A stretch of 64,000 nt of DNA from Denitrovibrio acetiphilus DSM 12809. Lineage in GTDB: Bacteria; Chrysiogenota; Deferribacteres; Deferribacterales; Geovibrionaceae. A model generated the notes under the pieces. The model was not told where the DNA came from and did no database searches. It saw only the letters and a list, made by a program, of their open reading frames with translations. Made by a program: the position numbers and the translations under genes. The stretch covers positions 496,001 to 560,000 of the forward strand of contig NC_013943.1 of NCBI RefSeq assembly GCF_000025725.1, in the 5' to 3' direction. Shown in pieces: positions 1 through 10,018 of this stretch (the stretch's first letter is position 1; each line of letters starts with the position of its first letter).

Positions 1-396
1 CAGAGCGGGGTAAGACTCAAGTTCGCTTTTGTTCCGGAATTCGATGCGAAACTGGTCGAAAAGTCCGTCAGTGTAGAAATAAATACGGAATTCTGCTCCG
101 GTTGCTGTCTCTTCATTTATGTGTACAGTTCTGACGTCCCCAGCTGGAATGCTGACTCTGGTTCCATCAAAAAGCTGTATGGTGTCAGAGCCTTTATAGC
201 CTGTAATGAACACTTGTGTGTTAAGTTCAGTGGCGGCTTTAAGATGTGAGTCGATTATTTCCTGAAAGAAGGTTTCAGTACTGTCAGATAGGATCGTGTT
301 CTGAGCCAGTTTCGGGGCAACGGTCATTAGACCGATGCCCGCGATAACCATAACTATAAGTATCTCTACAAGGGTAAACCCCTGTTTGCGTTTCAT
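1..396 (-). CDS. Type II secretion minor pseudopilin, GspH-like (3' end outside window)
   Basis: The first 132 codons are visible and the gene runs off the left edge. It opens with a class III prepilin leader, MKRKQG followed by FTLVE, so PilD-type peptidase would cut after the Gly; Glu is at mature position 5 as pseudopilins need. A hydrophobic helix follows. The ATG overlaps the stop of gspG by one base (TAATG), so it is translationally coupled to it. In gsp operons the gene after gspG is normally gspH, a minor pseudopilin of the periplasmic pseudopilus. The GspH assignment rests on leader, size and gene order; another minor pseudopilin (GspI/J) is possible. Confidence 0.72.
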   Translation of the reverse strand, partial: MKRKQGFTLVEILIVMVIAGIGLMTVAPKLAQNTILSDSTETFFQEIIDSHLKAATELNTQVFITGYKGSDTIQLFDGTRVSIPAGDVRTVHINEETATGAEFRIYFYTDGLFDQFRIEFRNKSELESYPAL

Positions 397-821
397 TATT
401 TATAACTGTAGATGTCTGATGCGAAATCTTCGCCGCCCTCTTTGCCGTCAGAACCGTAAGAGATTATTTCGTAATCTCTGTCGTCATCTCCGGGGCTTCT
501 GTAGACATAATCATTATCCCACGGGTCTTTGATGCTCGATTCTTCCATGTAGCCGCCCTTTTTATAATTTTTCGGAATGGGCTCGACTTCCGGTTTTTTG
601 GTAAGAGCTTCAAGTCCCTGATCTGTGGTTGGGTAGCTGCCGTTTTCCAGTTTGTATATCTTCAGGGCAGACTCAATCGCTCTCATGTCGAGTTTAGCTT
701 TTGTCACCCTGGCTTCGTCTGGCTTATCAAGAAATTTAGGTACGAGAAGTGTGCCGAGTATCCCGAGGATAACTATAACGACAAGCACTTCAATGATGGT
801 GAATCCTTTTCTGTTTCCCAC
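396..821 (-). CDS. gspG: Type II secretion major pseudopilin GspG
   Basis: 141 residues, the usual length for GspG. It has the prepilin leader MGNRKG before FTIIEV, with Glu at mature position 5, and a hydrophobic helix. The C-terminal domain is typical: [13 protein letters not shown], then [15 protein letters not shown], the conserved calcium-binding end of GspG. Polymerised GspG forms the pseudopilus that pushes substrates through the GspD secretin. It leads a minus-strand operon with the GspH-like gene, divergent from gspCDEF on the other strand, so the secretion cluster is split into two opposed units with a CPBP protease gene between them. Confidence 0.93.
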   Translation of the reverse strand: MGNRKGFTIIEVLVVIVILGILGTLLVPKFLDKPDEARVTKAKLDMRAIESALKIYKLENGSYPTTDQGLEALTKKPEVEPIPKNYKKGGYMEESSIKDPWDNDYVYRSPGDDDRDYEIISYGSDGKEGGEDFASDIYSYK

Positions 822-897
822 TTTTCATCTCCGCTGTTTTTATTAATAATTCAGATTATATTTGACAAAGACACTTTCGACAATAGATAGTTTAGTT

Positions 898-1305
898 ATG
901 GATAAAAAACGTACATCTGACTTCAATATTATGCTTGTTTTCATACTCGGCGGCTTAGTGTGGTTTGCTGTACGCCTTTCCTATGGGGCGTTTAGGCTTC
1001 CTGAAGCGAAGGAAATACTTATATTTCTGCTGCTTGCCCCTGTGGCAGAAGAGCTGTTTTTCAGAGGAGTTGTCCAGGACATTCTGAGGCGTAAAACTAC
1101 CTCTGTAATGATAGGAATCAGTTTGGCAAATATTATTACGTCACTGTGTTTTACGCTTTTTCACATCCCTTTTTGGGGATATATGCATTCTGCACTGGTG
1201 TTCATACCATCTATTATATTCGGTTTTCTATATGATAGAACAGGGAAATTAGCGTATTCTGTAATTTTGCACTCAATTTATAATCTCAACATTTTTATAG
1301 TTTGA
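898..1305 (+). CDS. CPBP family intramembrane metalloprotease
   Basis: About 135 residues and mostly membrane. The CPBP (Abi/CAAX protease-like) motifs are all visible: EELFFRG near residues 51-57, FTLFH further on, and HSIYN near the end, which together supply the Glu/His zinc or catalytic residues. The frame is open from a TTG at 862, but neither that start nor the ATG at 898 has a clear ribosome site; I prefer the ATG. The family is small and includes prenyl-protein protease-like and bacteriocin-immunity members. It sits between the divergent gspGH and gspCDEF units, so a link to secretion or to prepilin handling is possible but only by position. Confidence 0.8.
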   Translation: MDKKRTSDFNIMLVFILGGLVWFAVRLSYGAFRLPEAKEILIFLLLAPVAEELFFRGVVQDILRRKTTSVMIGISLANIITSLCFTLFHIPFWGYMHSALVFIPSIIFGFLYDRTGKLAYSVILHSIYNLNIFIV

Positions 1306-1335
1306 AATTCTTATTAATCATGGTAATCATATAGC

Positions 1336-2187
1336 ATGAAATTGATTAATTATAAACATATCCTATACAGTGCTGCTGTTGCATTCAGCCTTGCGTGGGC
1401 TGTAAGCGGCTGGGTGTCGATGTACATGTCAGGTTCATACAACGTGTCTATCGATGTCAGCTCCTCTAAAGATACACAAAAAGCAGTTCTGCCGGATACA
1501 GATCTTATTATCGAGAAAAACATATTTGATGCCGAGATATCCGAAGTAGTTATTTCCGATACTGAAACACAAACTGTCGAGGGTGTTTATACACCTGCGG
1601 CGGCGGGATTTAAAGCGGCTCTGCTCGGTGTGCTCACCGGAGACGAAGACGCAATAGCTGTTATCACCTTCAACGATAAAAATTACATACTGCGGCAGGG
1701 GATTGCGCAGGACGGGCTGGAACTGGTGGAGACAGGCTATTTCCATGTGGTGGTCAGGTTTCGGGGGAAAGATTACAGGCTGATACTGACGGCTGACGAA
1801 AATGGTGTGCCGAATAAGGCAGGGAAGATATCCGCCGGAGCGACGCCCGCAGCGTCCGCAGACCAGACAAACTTCAAAATCAGCAGAAAAGAAGTTGTAG
1901 AAAAATTATCCGACGTTAATTCTGTTATCAAGTCTGTGCTGATAATACCTTATGAGAGAAATGGTAATTTTGAAGGGTACCGTGTGCGGAGAATGGCTGG
2001 AACATCCATACTTAAAAAGCTGGGTGTACAGAGAAATGATGTTATAATGAGGCTTAACGGCAGATCGCTCGAAAGTCCTTCTGTATTTTTTGATACACTG
2101 AAAAATGCCGAAGACCTTAGTGCGGTCAGTCTTGATATATTGAGAAGCGGCAAGAAAATGACTATATACGTGGAGATAGAGGGATGA
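1336..2187 (+). CDS. gspC: Type II secretion inner-membrane protein GspC
   Basis: 283 residues with a short cytoplasmic start, one membrane segment (about residues 11-31), a periplasmic homology region containing the LLGVLTG motif, and a C-terminal PDZ-like domain (about 180-283, with GVQRNDVIMRLNG). This is the layout of GspC, which links the inner-membrane platform to the GspD secretin and helps select substrates. Its stop overlaps the gspD start by four bases (ATGA), so the two are translated together. The gene begins the plus-strand gspCDEF unit. Confidence 0.9.
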   Translation: MKLINYKHILYSAAVAFSLAWAVSGWVSMYMSGSYNVSIDVSSSKDTQKAVLPDTDLIIEKNIFDAEISEVVISDTETQTVEGVYTPAAAGFKAALLGVLTGDEDAIAVITFNDKNYILRQGIAQDGLELVETGYFHVVVRFRGKDYRLILTADENGVPNKAGKISAGATPAASADQTNFKISRKEVVEKLSDVNSVIKSVLIIPYERNGNFEGYRVRRMAGTSILKKLGVQRNDVIMRLNGRSLESPSVFFDTLKNAEDLSAVSLDILRSGKKMTIYVEIEG

Positions 2188-4034
2188 GTTTTATTAGAGT
2201 AATGTTTTTACTATATCTGTTAGCGTTTTCGTCCTTTGTTTATGCAGCAGAGATCAATGTTAATTTCCGAGACATGGAAATGCAGGAATTTGTCAGTTTT
2301 GTTTCCGAGTTTACCGGCAGAAACTTTGTCTATGACAAGAAAGACCTGAAAGGGCAGGTGAGCATAGAATCATCCTCAGAGATGGGAACAGATGACATTA
2401 TGGAGATCTTCGCCTCCACACTCCGAGCAAACGGGCTGGAGCTTGTGGACAGGGGGACTTATGTTGAGATTGTCCGGCAGAGCGATATCAGCGATATTGC
2501 AGATTCCGATGGGGTGGGTGACGGCAACGCACTTATTACAACGATTCTCACCTCGCACAACTATGACGCAAGCCTACTTGCAGGAACCCTTATCAAGCTC
2601 AAATCAAAAGCAGGATATGTAGATGTTTTAAAAGGGCTTAACGCTATAGTTATCAGAGACAGGATAGACAGGATAACTAAGCTGAAAAAACTTATGGAAA
2701 AGCTGGAGATGAAAGCAGCCGGTTATACCATACACATAGTAAAGGTTGAACATGCGTCTGCCAGCGAGATGGAGTCCACACTGAAGAAGCTCTATAGTGA
2801 CCTCCAGAAGAAAATGATGGTGGCAAATGATCCTGTTATAGTTGCAGATGATTATTCAAACCTCTTGGTCGTTGCCTGCGCTGAACGGGACTTTGAGAAG
2901 ATATCATATGTTATTTCTCAGATAGATTCTCCTATCCCCAGCGATCACAACGCACCTAAAGTATTCTACCTTAACAACGCTAATGCCGAAGATGTTGAGA
3001 AAGTCCTCAGTAAACTTACCGGTGTTGAAAACGAAGATAAAGGGAAGAAGGCATCCAATTCAACTTCAACAGTTGCTTTTGATGCAGCCACAAACTCTAT
3101 TATCGTTTTTGGTAGCCCTGACCTTTACAGCAAAGTTGAAGGGCTTATAGAGAAACTGGATAGACCCAGAGAGCAGGTTTACGTTGAAGCGCTTATTATA
3201 GAGACAAGTATTGAAAACGGCAGCGACTTCGGTGTTGAATGGCAGGTTGGTGCAGGTAATGACTCTCAGGCGGGGACTATCGGCTATCTTGGCAGTGACG
3301 GCGCTCTTACCAGCTTTCAGTCTTCTGTACTGGATGGGGATTCACCGAACTTTGGCGCTCTTTCAAGCGGTTTCAACCTTGGTATCCTTGGTGATATCGT
3401 TACTTACGAAGGGGTAAGCTTCCCTACACTGGGTATACTTGCAAACTTTGTCAAAACTGCCAGTGGTATCAACATCCTTTCTAATCCTCAGATACTAACT
3501 CTGGACAACGAAGAGGCTGAGATATTTGTCGGTGAGAACAGACCGTTCCTTACCAGTACAAAGTACGATTCCAACAACAATCCGGTTCAGTCGTATGACT
3601 ATCGGGATGTTGGGGTTAAGCTGAATATTGTTCCGCAGATATCTTCAAATGACACTATCACCCTGAAGATAGAGCAGGAAGTGAAAAAAGTATCCGGTGC
3701 GACTGCTGATGTCGTTGCCCCTGTGACACTTACAAGGTCTACTAAAACTAAAGTTAAGCTGAAGGACGGAGCAATCATGGTTATTTCCGGTCTTCTTAAA
3801 GATGACTCAGAAACCTATAATTCTTCTGTGCCTTGGCTTTCAAGTATTCCTGTAATCGGATGGCTGTTTAAAAATAAGAACTCCAGTTCAGAGAAGACAA
3901 ATATGATGGTTTTCATCTCAACCTCGATCATCCGTACACAGGAAGATGCTAAAAAACTTACTGAGAAGAAACAGAATGAGTCTTCAACGTTTAAAGAAGA
4001 AATTGATAATAAAATACAAAAAGAATTCAGATGA
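2184..4034 (+). CDS. gspD: Type II secretion secretin GspD
   Basis: 616 residues. A Sec signal peptide ends near YAAE (about residue 22). The N0 domain (INVNFRDMEMQEFVSFVSEF) is followed by repeated N1-N3 ring domains and the secretin beta-barrel. The family signature is VPWLSSIPVIGWLFK near the C-terminus, preceded by LTRSTKTKVKLKDG. Secretins assemble into the outer-membrane gate. An Asn/Ser-rich linker lies between N3 and the barrel. It overlaps gspC upstream and gspE downstream by four bases each. No dedicated pilotin gene is visible here. Confidence 0.95.
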   Translation: MSFIRVMFLLYLLAFSSFVYAAEINVNFRDMEMQEFVSFVSEFTGRNFVYDKKDLKGQVSIESSSEMGTDDIMEIFASTLRANGLELVDRGTYVEIVRQSDISDIADSDGVGDGNALITTILTSHNYDASLLAGTLIKLKSKAGYVDVLKGLNAIVIRDRIDRITKLKKLMEKLEMKAAGYTIHIVKVEHASASEMESTLKKLYSDLQKKMMVANDPVIVADDYSNLLVVACAERDFEKISYVISQIDSPIPSDHNAPKVFYLNNANAEDVEKVLSKLTGVENEDKGKKASNSTSTVAFDAATNSIIVFGSPDLYSKVEGLIEKLDRPREQVYVEALIIETSIENGSDFGVEWQVGAGNDSQAGTIGYLGSDGALTSFQSSVLDGDSPNFGALSSGFNLGILGDIVTYEGVSFPTLGILANFVKTASGINILSNPQILTLDNEEAEIFVGENRPFLTSTKYDSNNNPVQSYDYRDVGVKLNIVPQISSNDTITLKIEQEVKKVSGATADVVAPVTLTRSTKTKVKLKDGAIMVISGLLKDDSETYNSSVPWLSSIPVIGWLFKNKNSSSEKTNMMVFISTSIIRTQEDAKKLTEKKQNESSTFKEEIDNKIQKEFR

Positions 4035-5479
4035 TAGATTACGATAAACTTATAGACGTGTACCTGAAATATCCGGACAGGGGGGATTTTGCCCCCATTG
4101 CTGACGGTGATAAGGTATGCATTCTTTACACAGGAAATGTCGGACTTGGAAAGGCGAGACACCTTGTCTTTTCAACAGGCGCAAAAGCTTCGTTCAGAGA
4201 AGTTGAGCGTCAGGAAATACTTGCAGAGCTGGAACGTCTAGAAGCGTCCAGAGATGATGAGTTCGAAGGCGATATCGGTGATTTCGAGGATGTTTCAGAC
4301 ATACTCTCTGCATCCTATGATGATGCACCCATAATAAAGTTGGTTAACCAGACTATAATTCAGGCTGCAAAAAACGGGGCGAGTGATATCCATTTTGAGG
4401 GGCTCACAGGTAAATTTGCTGTACGTTTCCGCATAGACGGTAAACTTCATACTGTAAAGCAATACCCGAAAAGCCTTCAGGAATCTATTATCGCAAGGAT
4501 CAAGGTTGTGTCTGATCTTGACGTTGCCGAAACCAGAAAGGCTCAGGACGGGCGTATAAACCTTCGTATAGGAAACAGAGATGTGGATATACGGGTTTCA
4601 ACCGTTCCTTCTGTCACTGGTGAAAAGGCTGTTCTCAGGATACTGGAAAAGTCGAAAAGTCTTGTGACAATTGATAAAACAGGTTTGCCTGAAAACCTTG
4701 TGCCGAGGTTCAGGAAAGCTATAAAAAGACCAAACGGTATCATACTTGTAACCGGTCCTACGGGGTCAGGTAAAACAACAACACTTTATGCAGCTTTGCA
4801 GGAGCTGGTCAGTGACGATACCAACATCATGACTATCGAAGACCCTGTGGAATACCAGATGGAAAAGATAACACAGGTTCAGGTAAACAGAACTGTAGAT
4901 ATCACATTTGCCAGTGCTGTACGTGCTTTCCTACGGCAGGATCCGGATATTATCCTCATTGGTGAGATCCGTGATACTGAGACAGCTCAGGCTGCTATTC
5001 AGGCATCTCTCACAGGTCACCTTGTGCTTTCAACACTGCACACAAATAATGCTCCCACCGCTGTGGCGAGGCTTATAGACATGGATGTTGAGCCCTTTCT
5101 GCTTTCATCATCCATTGTGGCTGTTCTGGGGCAGAGGCTTGTTCGCAAGCTTTGTCCGCACTGCCGTAAAGAGGTCTCTGCCGAGCAGTATGTTAAAGAT
5201 TTCTTTATGATAGAAGGACTTGAGATCGAAAAGTATTATGAACCTGTCGGTTGTGACCGTTGTCTGCATACCGGATTTTCCGGGAGGCTTGGTGTTTTCG
5301 AGATGCTTACTATCACAGACGGGATAAGAAAACTTATAAACGAACGGGCAGACTCCTCTGCCATAGCGAAAGAGGCTAGGAACGCTGGATATAAACCTAT
5401 GATGTGTCACGGATATGAGATGGTTTCCTCAGGGATAACATCCCCTAATGAGATCATTGCAGTTTCAGGTAATGATTAA
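4031..5479 (+). CDS. gspE: Type II secretion ATPase GspE
   Basis: 482 residues. The nucleotide-binding site is clear: Walker A GPTGSGKTTT, Asp box region TIEDPVEYQ, Walker B LIGEIRDTETA and a His box with STLHTNNAP. A zinc-binding pair of CxxC motifs (CPHC and CDRC) lies near the C-terminus, as in other GspE and PilB proteins. The N-terminal E1 domain is short. The hexameric ATPase drives pseudopilus assembly at the cytoplasmic face of the platform. It overlaps gspD by four bases and its TAA overlaps the gspF ATG by one. Confidence 0.95.
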   Translation: MIDYDKLIDVYLKYPDRGDFAPIADGDKVCILYTGNVGLGKARHLVFSTGAKASFREVERQEILAELERLEASRDDEFEGDIGDFEDVSDILSASYDDAPIIKLVNQTIIQAAKNGASDIHFEGLTGKFAVRFRIDGKLHTVKQYPKSLQESIIARIKVVSDLDVAETRKAQDGRINLRIGNRDVDIRVSTVPSVTGEKAVLRILEKSKSLVTIDKTGLPENLVPRFRKAIKRPNGIILVTGPTGSGKTTTLYAALQELVSDDTNIMTIEDPVEYQMEKITQVQVNRTVDITFASAVRAFLRQDPDIILIGEIRDTETAQAAIQASLTGHLVLSTLHTNNAPTAVARLIDMDVEPFLLSSSIVAVLGQRLVRKLCPHCRKEVSAEQYVKDFFMIEGLEIEKYYEPVGCDRCLHTGFSGRLGVFEMLTITDGIRKLINERADSSAIAKEARNAGYKPMMCHGYEMVSSGITSPNEIIAVSGND

Positions 5480-6672
5480 TGCCGGTATTTACTTATGACG
5501 GACTGGATAAACAGGGGAAACGTGTTAAAGGTTCCATCGAATCTGCAGGGCGCAATGCGGCACTTGCCAAACTGTCTGCGGACGGTATACTTGTCGCCCA
5601 GCTTTCTCAGGCATCAGATAAAAGGAAGAGGGACAGATATAGTTTCTCCTTAAAAAAGAAAGCATTGCCGGATATTTTCTTTCAGCTTTCTATCCTTATT
5701 TCCAGTGGTATTCCTCTTACCCGTGCGTTGAAAGTTACTGCCGATACAGTCAAAGATACAAAAATGAAGAGATCTCTTCTGGACATGGAAGAGAAAGTCA
5801 GCTCCGGTAAGCGTTTTTCTGACGCTATGAAACCGTATGAAAAGATATATACTGAGCTTTATATACACCTTATCAGAACATCAGAGAAGGTGGGCAGGCT
5901 GTCTTCTGTCCTTCTGGACATATCACGCTTTGAAGAGGAACGCAGGAAAACCGGAGAGAAGATAACCAGTGCCATGATGTATCCAAGTGTTGTTATGATG
6001 CTTGGGCTGGGTGTTGTGGGTTTTATGCTTACGTTTGTTGTGCCGAAGCTCGAAAGTATCTTCAAGAGTGCCGGTGCAGATATACCCTCATCTACAAAGA
6101 TACTCCTCGGAACTTCCCGTTTCCTTCAGGACTATGGGATGTATGTTTTTCTGCTTCTGCTTCTGCTTATAATAGGTCTGCGAAAGCTCTATACTGCCAA
6201 AGGCAAATTCAGGGCTAAAGTTGACCAGAAACTGTATAAAATCGCTTTTGTAAGACATGTAACAGTATCACACCTTGCACATGTTCTTTCGTTTCAGATA
6301 CGCGAGGGTCTTCCTCTGGTTGAAGCTTTGTCTAATACTGCTTCCGGTCTGAAGAATGTTTATGTTAAGGACGCCCTTGAGGGAGTTTCAGAAAGTGTGA
6401 AAGGCGGTCGCAAATTTTCCGAATCTGTAATGGAAACTCAGCTTTTTGACGAACTTTTTGTTGCTGCTGTCGCAACAGGAGAGAAGAGTGGTACGCTGCC
6501 TGATCTTCTGGACAGGGTTAATACTTATTACAGCAGAAAAACAGAACAGTTTACCTCTCGGTTTGTTTCAATTATCGAACCTGTTTTTATAATGTTCATA
6601 GGTCTTGTGGTAGGTTTTATTGTTATATCTATCATGGATCCCCTGTTTTCCATCAATACTCTGGTCAAATAG
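5479..6672 (+). CDS. gspF: Type II secretion platform protein GspF
   Basis: 397 residues with two copies of the GspF/PilC domain (about 65-190 and 268-390) and three membrane segments (about 165-190, 215-240 and 365-390). The N-terminus FTYDGLDKQGKRVKGSIES is a typical GspF start. The protein is the polytopic inner-membrane platform that couples the GspE ATPase to the pseudopilus. It is the last gene of the gspCDEF unit. The next gene, lepA, lies 129 bases downstream and is probably expressed separately. Confidence 0.94.
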   Translation: MPVFTYDGLDKQGKRVKGSIESAGRNAALAKLSADGILVAQLSQASDKRKRDRYSFSLKKKALPDIFFQLSILISSGIPLTRALKVTADTVKDTKMKRSLLDMEEKVSSGKRFSDAMKPYEKIYTELYIHLIRTSEKVGRLSSVLLDISRFEEERRKTGEKITSAMMYPSVVMMLGLGVVGFMLTFVVPKLESIFKSAGADIPSSTKILLGTSRFLQDYGMYVFLLLLLLIIGLRKLYTAKGKFRAKVDQKLYKIAFVRHVTVSHLAHVLSFQIREGLPLVEALSNTASGLKNVYVKDALEGVSESVKGGRKFSESVMETQLFDELFVAAVATGEKSGTLPDLLDRVNTYYSRKTEQFTSRFVSIIEPVFIMFIGLVVGFIVISIMDPLFSINTLVK

Positions 6673-6801
6673 TTACTTAGCGGGTTGTATTGTAAATAAG
6701 TGGGAAATTGAATAAAACTACTTGAACTTTACCCCTCATATAGAGTATTTTGAGCGGATACGCACAACTCGGCAGATGCCGGGATATGTACAGAGAGGAT
6801 T

Positions 6802-8598
6802 ATGAGCAACATCAGAAATTTCAGCATCATTGCACACATCGATCACGGTAAATCAACCATAGCGGACAGGCTCATTGAGCATACTTTCACTGTGGAAAAA
6901 CGTCAGATGCGTGACCAGATTCTGGACAGCATGGACATTGAACGTGAACGCGGCATTACTGTGAAGGCGCAGACTGTCCGCCTTAAATATAAAGCCAAAG
7001 ATGGTAAAGACTACATACTGAACCTTATCGACACCCCTGGGCACGTTGACTTCACATATGAGGTTTCACGAAGCCTTGCTGCCTGTGAGGGCGCTCTGCT
7101 TGTTGTTGATGCCGCACAGGGTGTAGAGGCTCAGACTATCGCGAACGCCTATATGGCGGTAGATCAGGAGCTTGAACTGGTTCCTGTTCTCAACAAAATC
7201 GACCTCCCGTCTGCTGATCCTGATAAAGTTAAGATAGAAATCGAAGAGATAATCGGCATAGATGCTGCGGATGCTATACTTGCCAGTGCAAAGTCAGGCT
7301 TAGGTACTGAAGACATTCTGGAAGCTATCATCAAAAGGATACCCGCTCCGGAAGGCTCTGTTGAGGAACCACTGAAGGCTATGATAGTTGACTCATGGTA
7401 TGACTCCTATCTTGGGGTTATAGTCCTTATCAGAATGGTTGACGGTCAGCTTGAGGCGGGCGACAAGATACAGTTTATGTCCAACAAGACTGAAAGGGTG
7501 GTGGACACTGTCGGCTACTTTCTGCCTAAGCCCACGAAAACTGACAAACTCGTGAGTGGTGAAGTTGGATTCCTCACCGCATCCATAAAAAATATAAGAG
7601 AGATAAATATTGGTGATACTATTACTATCGCAAGACGCCCTACGGTCAGACCATTTCCTGGGTTTAAAAAAGTTAAGCCGGTGGTATTCTGCGGCATGTA
7701 CCCTGTGGAGTCCAAGGATTACGAAGATCTGCGCGACGCTCTGGAAAAGCTTTCTCTTAATGACAGCTCGATAACTTTTGAGCCGGAAACTTCCGCAGCT
7801 CTCGGTTTCGGGTTCAGAGGTGGCTTCCTCGGTCTTCTGCATATGGAGATCATACAGGAGAGGCTTGAGCGGGAGTTTGATCTTGACCTTGTAAATACTG
7901 CACCTACAGTTGTTTACAGAGTTACCAAAAAAGATGGTGAAGTTGTCATTATAGACAATCCGGCAGGCATGCCTGAAGTGGGGGAGATAGAGCTTATCGA
8001 AGAACCTGTTATCGATGCAACGGTTATTCTCCCTGAGGAATTTGTAGGCGGCATAATGCAGCTTATGGTTGCCAGACGGGGAATGCAGACAAATATGAAA
8101 TACATCAACGAAACCAGAGTGATGCTGGAGTACAAGCTTCCGCTCAGCGAGGTTGTGATGGATTTTTATGATAAACTTAAATCTGTTTCAAAGGGCTATG
8201 CTTCTTTTGACTACGAATTTTCAGGGTATCAGCAGGGAGACCTTGTTAAGCTGGATATCCTGCTGAATAAAGAGAAGGTGGATGCTCTGTCCATCATAGT
8301 TCATAAGGATCAGGCATTTTATAAAGGGCGTGATCTGGCGGACAAGCTGAAAGAGGTTATCCACAGGCAGATGTTTGACATTGCTATACAGGCTGCTGTG
8401 GGGAATAAGATTCTCGCCAGAACAACTGTTAAGGCGTACCGTAAAAACGTGACGGCTAAATGCTACGGCGGTGATATTTCAAGAAAGAGAAAACTTCTGG
8501 AAAAGCAGAAAGCAGGAAAGAAGAGAATGAAAAATATAGGCAATGTGGAAGTTCCGCAGGAAGCTTTCATGGCTGTTCTTAAATTAGGTGATGAATAA
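6802..8598 (+). CDS. lepA: Elongation factor 4 (LepA) GTPase
   Basis: 598 residues, full family length. G-domain motifs are present: AHIDHGKST (G1), DTPGHVDF (G3) and NKIDLPSA (G4), with RERGITV in switch I. The C-terminal LepA-specific domain ends with [11 protein letters not shown], a typical basic tail. EF4 acts on stalled or mis-translocated ribosomes. A good Shine-Dalgarno (AGAGAGGA) precedes the ATG. It starts a long housekeeping run in which the next gene is lepB, the classical lepA-lepB pair. Confidence 0.97.
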   Translation: MSNIRNFSIIAHIDHGKSTIADRLIEHTFTVEKRQMRDQILDSMDIERERGITVKAQTVRLKYKAKDGKDYILNLIDTPGHVDFTYEVSRSLAACEGALLVVDAAQGVEAQTIANAYMAVDQELELVPVLNKIDLPSADPDKVKIEIEEIIGIDAADAILASAKSGLGTEDILEAIIKRIPAPEGSVEEPLKAMIVDSWYDSYLGVIVLIRMVDGQLEAGDKIQFMSNKTERVVDTVGYFLPKPTKTDKLVSGEVGFLTASIKNIREINIGDTITIARRPTVRPFPGFKKVKPVVFCGMYPVESKDYEDLRDALEKLSLNDSSITFEPETSAALGFGFRGGFLGLLHMEIIQERLEREFDLDLVNTAPTVVYRVTKKDGEVVIIDNPAGMPEVGEIELIEEPVIDATVILPEEFVGGIMQLMVARRGMQTNMKYINETRVMLEYKLPLSEVVMDFYDKLKSVSKGYASFDYEFSGYQQGDLVKLDILLNKEKVDALSIIVHKDQAFYKGRDLADKLKEVIHRQMFDIAIQAAVGNKILARTTVKAYRKNVTAKCYGGDISRKRKLLEKQKAGKKRMKNIGNVEVPQEAFMAVLKLGDE

Positions 8599-8599
8599 T

Positions 8600-9247
8600 A
8601 TGGAAGATGCAAACGAACAGGTGAAAACTGAAAAGAAGAAAGACGGATTTTTTGACTCGCTGGTAGTGGCGGTCGTGATTGCGATGATTATAAAAGGTCT
8701 GCTTTTACAGACATATACTATACCTTCTGAATCTATGTACGACACTCTTAAGGTCGGGGACTTTCTGATTTTAAACAGGCTTGCATATAAGTTCAGCGAA
8801 CCTGAAAGGGGGGACGTGGTTGTTTTTGAATACCCGCTTGACCCTGGCAAAGATTTTATTAAGAGAGTTATCGGAACTCCGGGTGATAAAATAAAGCTTG
8901 TGGATAAAGTTGTTTACGTCAATGGTGAACCGCAGGATGAACCTTACAGAAAGATCAATGAACAGACGCCTCTTCCGGGAGCTGTGACAACTAAGGACAA
9001 CTTTGAAGAATTCACTGTTCCTGAAGGCAAGTATTTTATGATGGGTGACAACCGTGATAACAGCTATGACAGCAGGTTCTGGGGATTTGTCCCTGAAAGC
9101 AAGATCAAAGGGAAGGCTCTTCTCATCTACTGGTCCCTTGAAACTCCTAAATACAACTCAGCATGGGCGAAATTCCCTCTCAGACCTCTTAGGTTTCTCA
9201 ATCCCGAATACAACAGGTTTGAACGTTTCTTTCAGCTTATAAATTGA
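8600..9247 (+). CDS. lepB: Signal peptidase I
   Basis: 215 residues from the ATG at 8600, chosen because AGGTGA at 8586-8591 lies eight bases upstream; the frame is also open from a GTG at 8588. One N-terminal membrane segment precedes the catalytic serine in TIPSESMYDTL. The catalytic lysine is in DFIKRVIGTPGD and box E is GDNRDNSYDSRFWG. The enzyme removes Sec and Tat signal peptides at the periplasmic face of the inner membrane. The start lies one base after the lepA stop, so its ribosome site is inside lepA. Confidence 0.95.
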   Translation: MEDANEQVKTEKKKDGFFDSLVVAVVIAMIIKGLLLQTYTIPSESMYDTLKVGDFLILNRLAYKFSEPERGDVVVFEYPLDPGKDFIKRVIGTPGDKIKLVDKVVYVNGEPQDEPYRKINEQTPLPGAVTTKDNFEEFTVPEGKYFMMGDNRDNSYDSRFWGFVPESKIKGKALLIYWSLETPKYNSAWAKFPLRPLRFLNPEYNRFERFFQLIN

Positions 9248-9300
9248 AATGAACTGACAATTGTGCAATAATTATTGGAATTTAATACAAGGGGTGATTG

Positions 9301-10017
9301 GTGACTAAACCTGCATACGAAACAATACTGCTGAAGCTCAGCGGTGAAGCTCTGATGGGACAGTCAGAGTATGGTATTAACTTTGAGACTGCTAGTTTTA
9401 TTGTTAACGAAGTGAAAAGTGTTGTGGATCTGGGCGTACGGGTCGGCATAGTTGTCGGCGGAGGCAACATATTCAGAGGAATGCAGGGAACAGCAGAGAA
9501 GATGGACAGAGTGTCTGCAGACTATATGGGGATGCTCGCCACAGTCATAAATTCGCTGGCGCTTCAGGATGGACTCGAAAAGGTTGGCATACCTACAAGG
9601 GTGCAAACTTCTATTGAGATGCGCCAGATCGCAGAACCTTTCATCAGAAGGCGTGCTATGCGCCACCTTGAGAAAAACAGAGTTGTCATATTTGCCGCAG
9701 GCACGGGCAATCCGTATTTCACAACAGATACAGCGGCAACACTCCGAGGGACAGAGATAAATGCAGAGGTGATACTGAAGGCAACAAAGGTTGACGGCGT
9801 ATACACTTCTGACCCTGTCGTTAATAAAGATGCTGTTAAATTTGACAATATTACATATCTCGATGTCATCAACAGAGGGCTGAAAGTTATGGATTCCACT
9901 GCAATATCAATGTGCATGGACAATAAGATACCTATAATAGTTTTTGATATATTTGGCGAAGGAAATATGAAAAAAGTTGTTCTCGGCGAGAAGGTCGGGA
10001 CTATCGTGGAGGGGTAA
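9301..10017 (+). CDS. pyrH: UMP kinase
   Basis: About 238 residues from a GTG at 9301, with AAGGGG six bases upstream; a TTG three bases earlier is also open. Amino-acid-kinase motifs are seen: KLSGEALMG at the start, [10 protein letters not shown] for phosphate binding, the [13 protein letters not shown] segment and [10 protein letters not shown]. The hexameric enzyme makes UDP from UMP for pyrimidine nucleotide synthesis. frr follows after one base, giving the conserved pyrH-frr-uppS-cdsA-dxr-rseP order of many Gram-negatives, although tsf and rpsB are not next to it here. Confidence 0.95.
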   Translation: MTKPAYETILLKLSGEALMGQSEYGINFETASFIVNEVKSVVDLGVRVGIVVGGGNIFRGMQGTAEKMDRVSADYMGMLATVINSLALQDGLEKVGIPTRVQTSIEMRQIAEPFIRRRAMRHLEKNRVVIFAAGTGNPYFTTDTAATLRGTEINAEVILKATKVDGVYTSDPVVNKDAVKFDNITYLDVINRGLKVMDSTAISMCMDNKIPIIVFDIFGEGNMKKVVLGEKVGTIVEG

Positions 10018-10018
10018 G

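Noticed and set aside
862-890. TTGACA at 862-867 as promoter of the CPBP gene
   Set aside because: No good -10 at a proper distance, and the implied transcript start would fall at the ATG.
9977-10018. Longer frr start inside pyrH
   Set aside because: The ATG at 10019 has a strong ribosome site and gives the normal 185-residue length.
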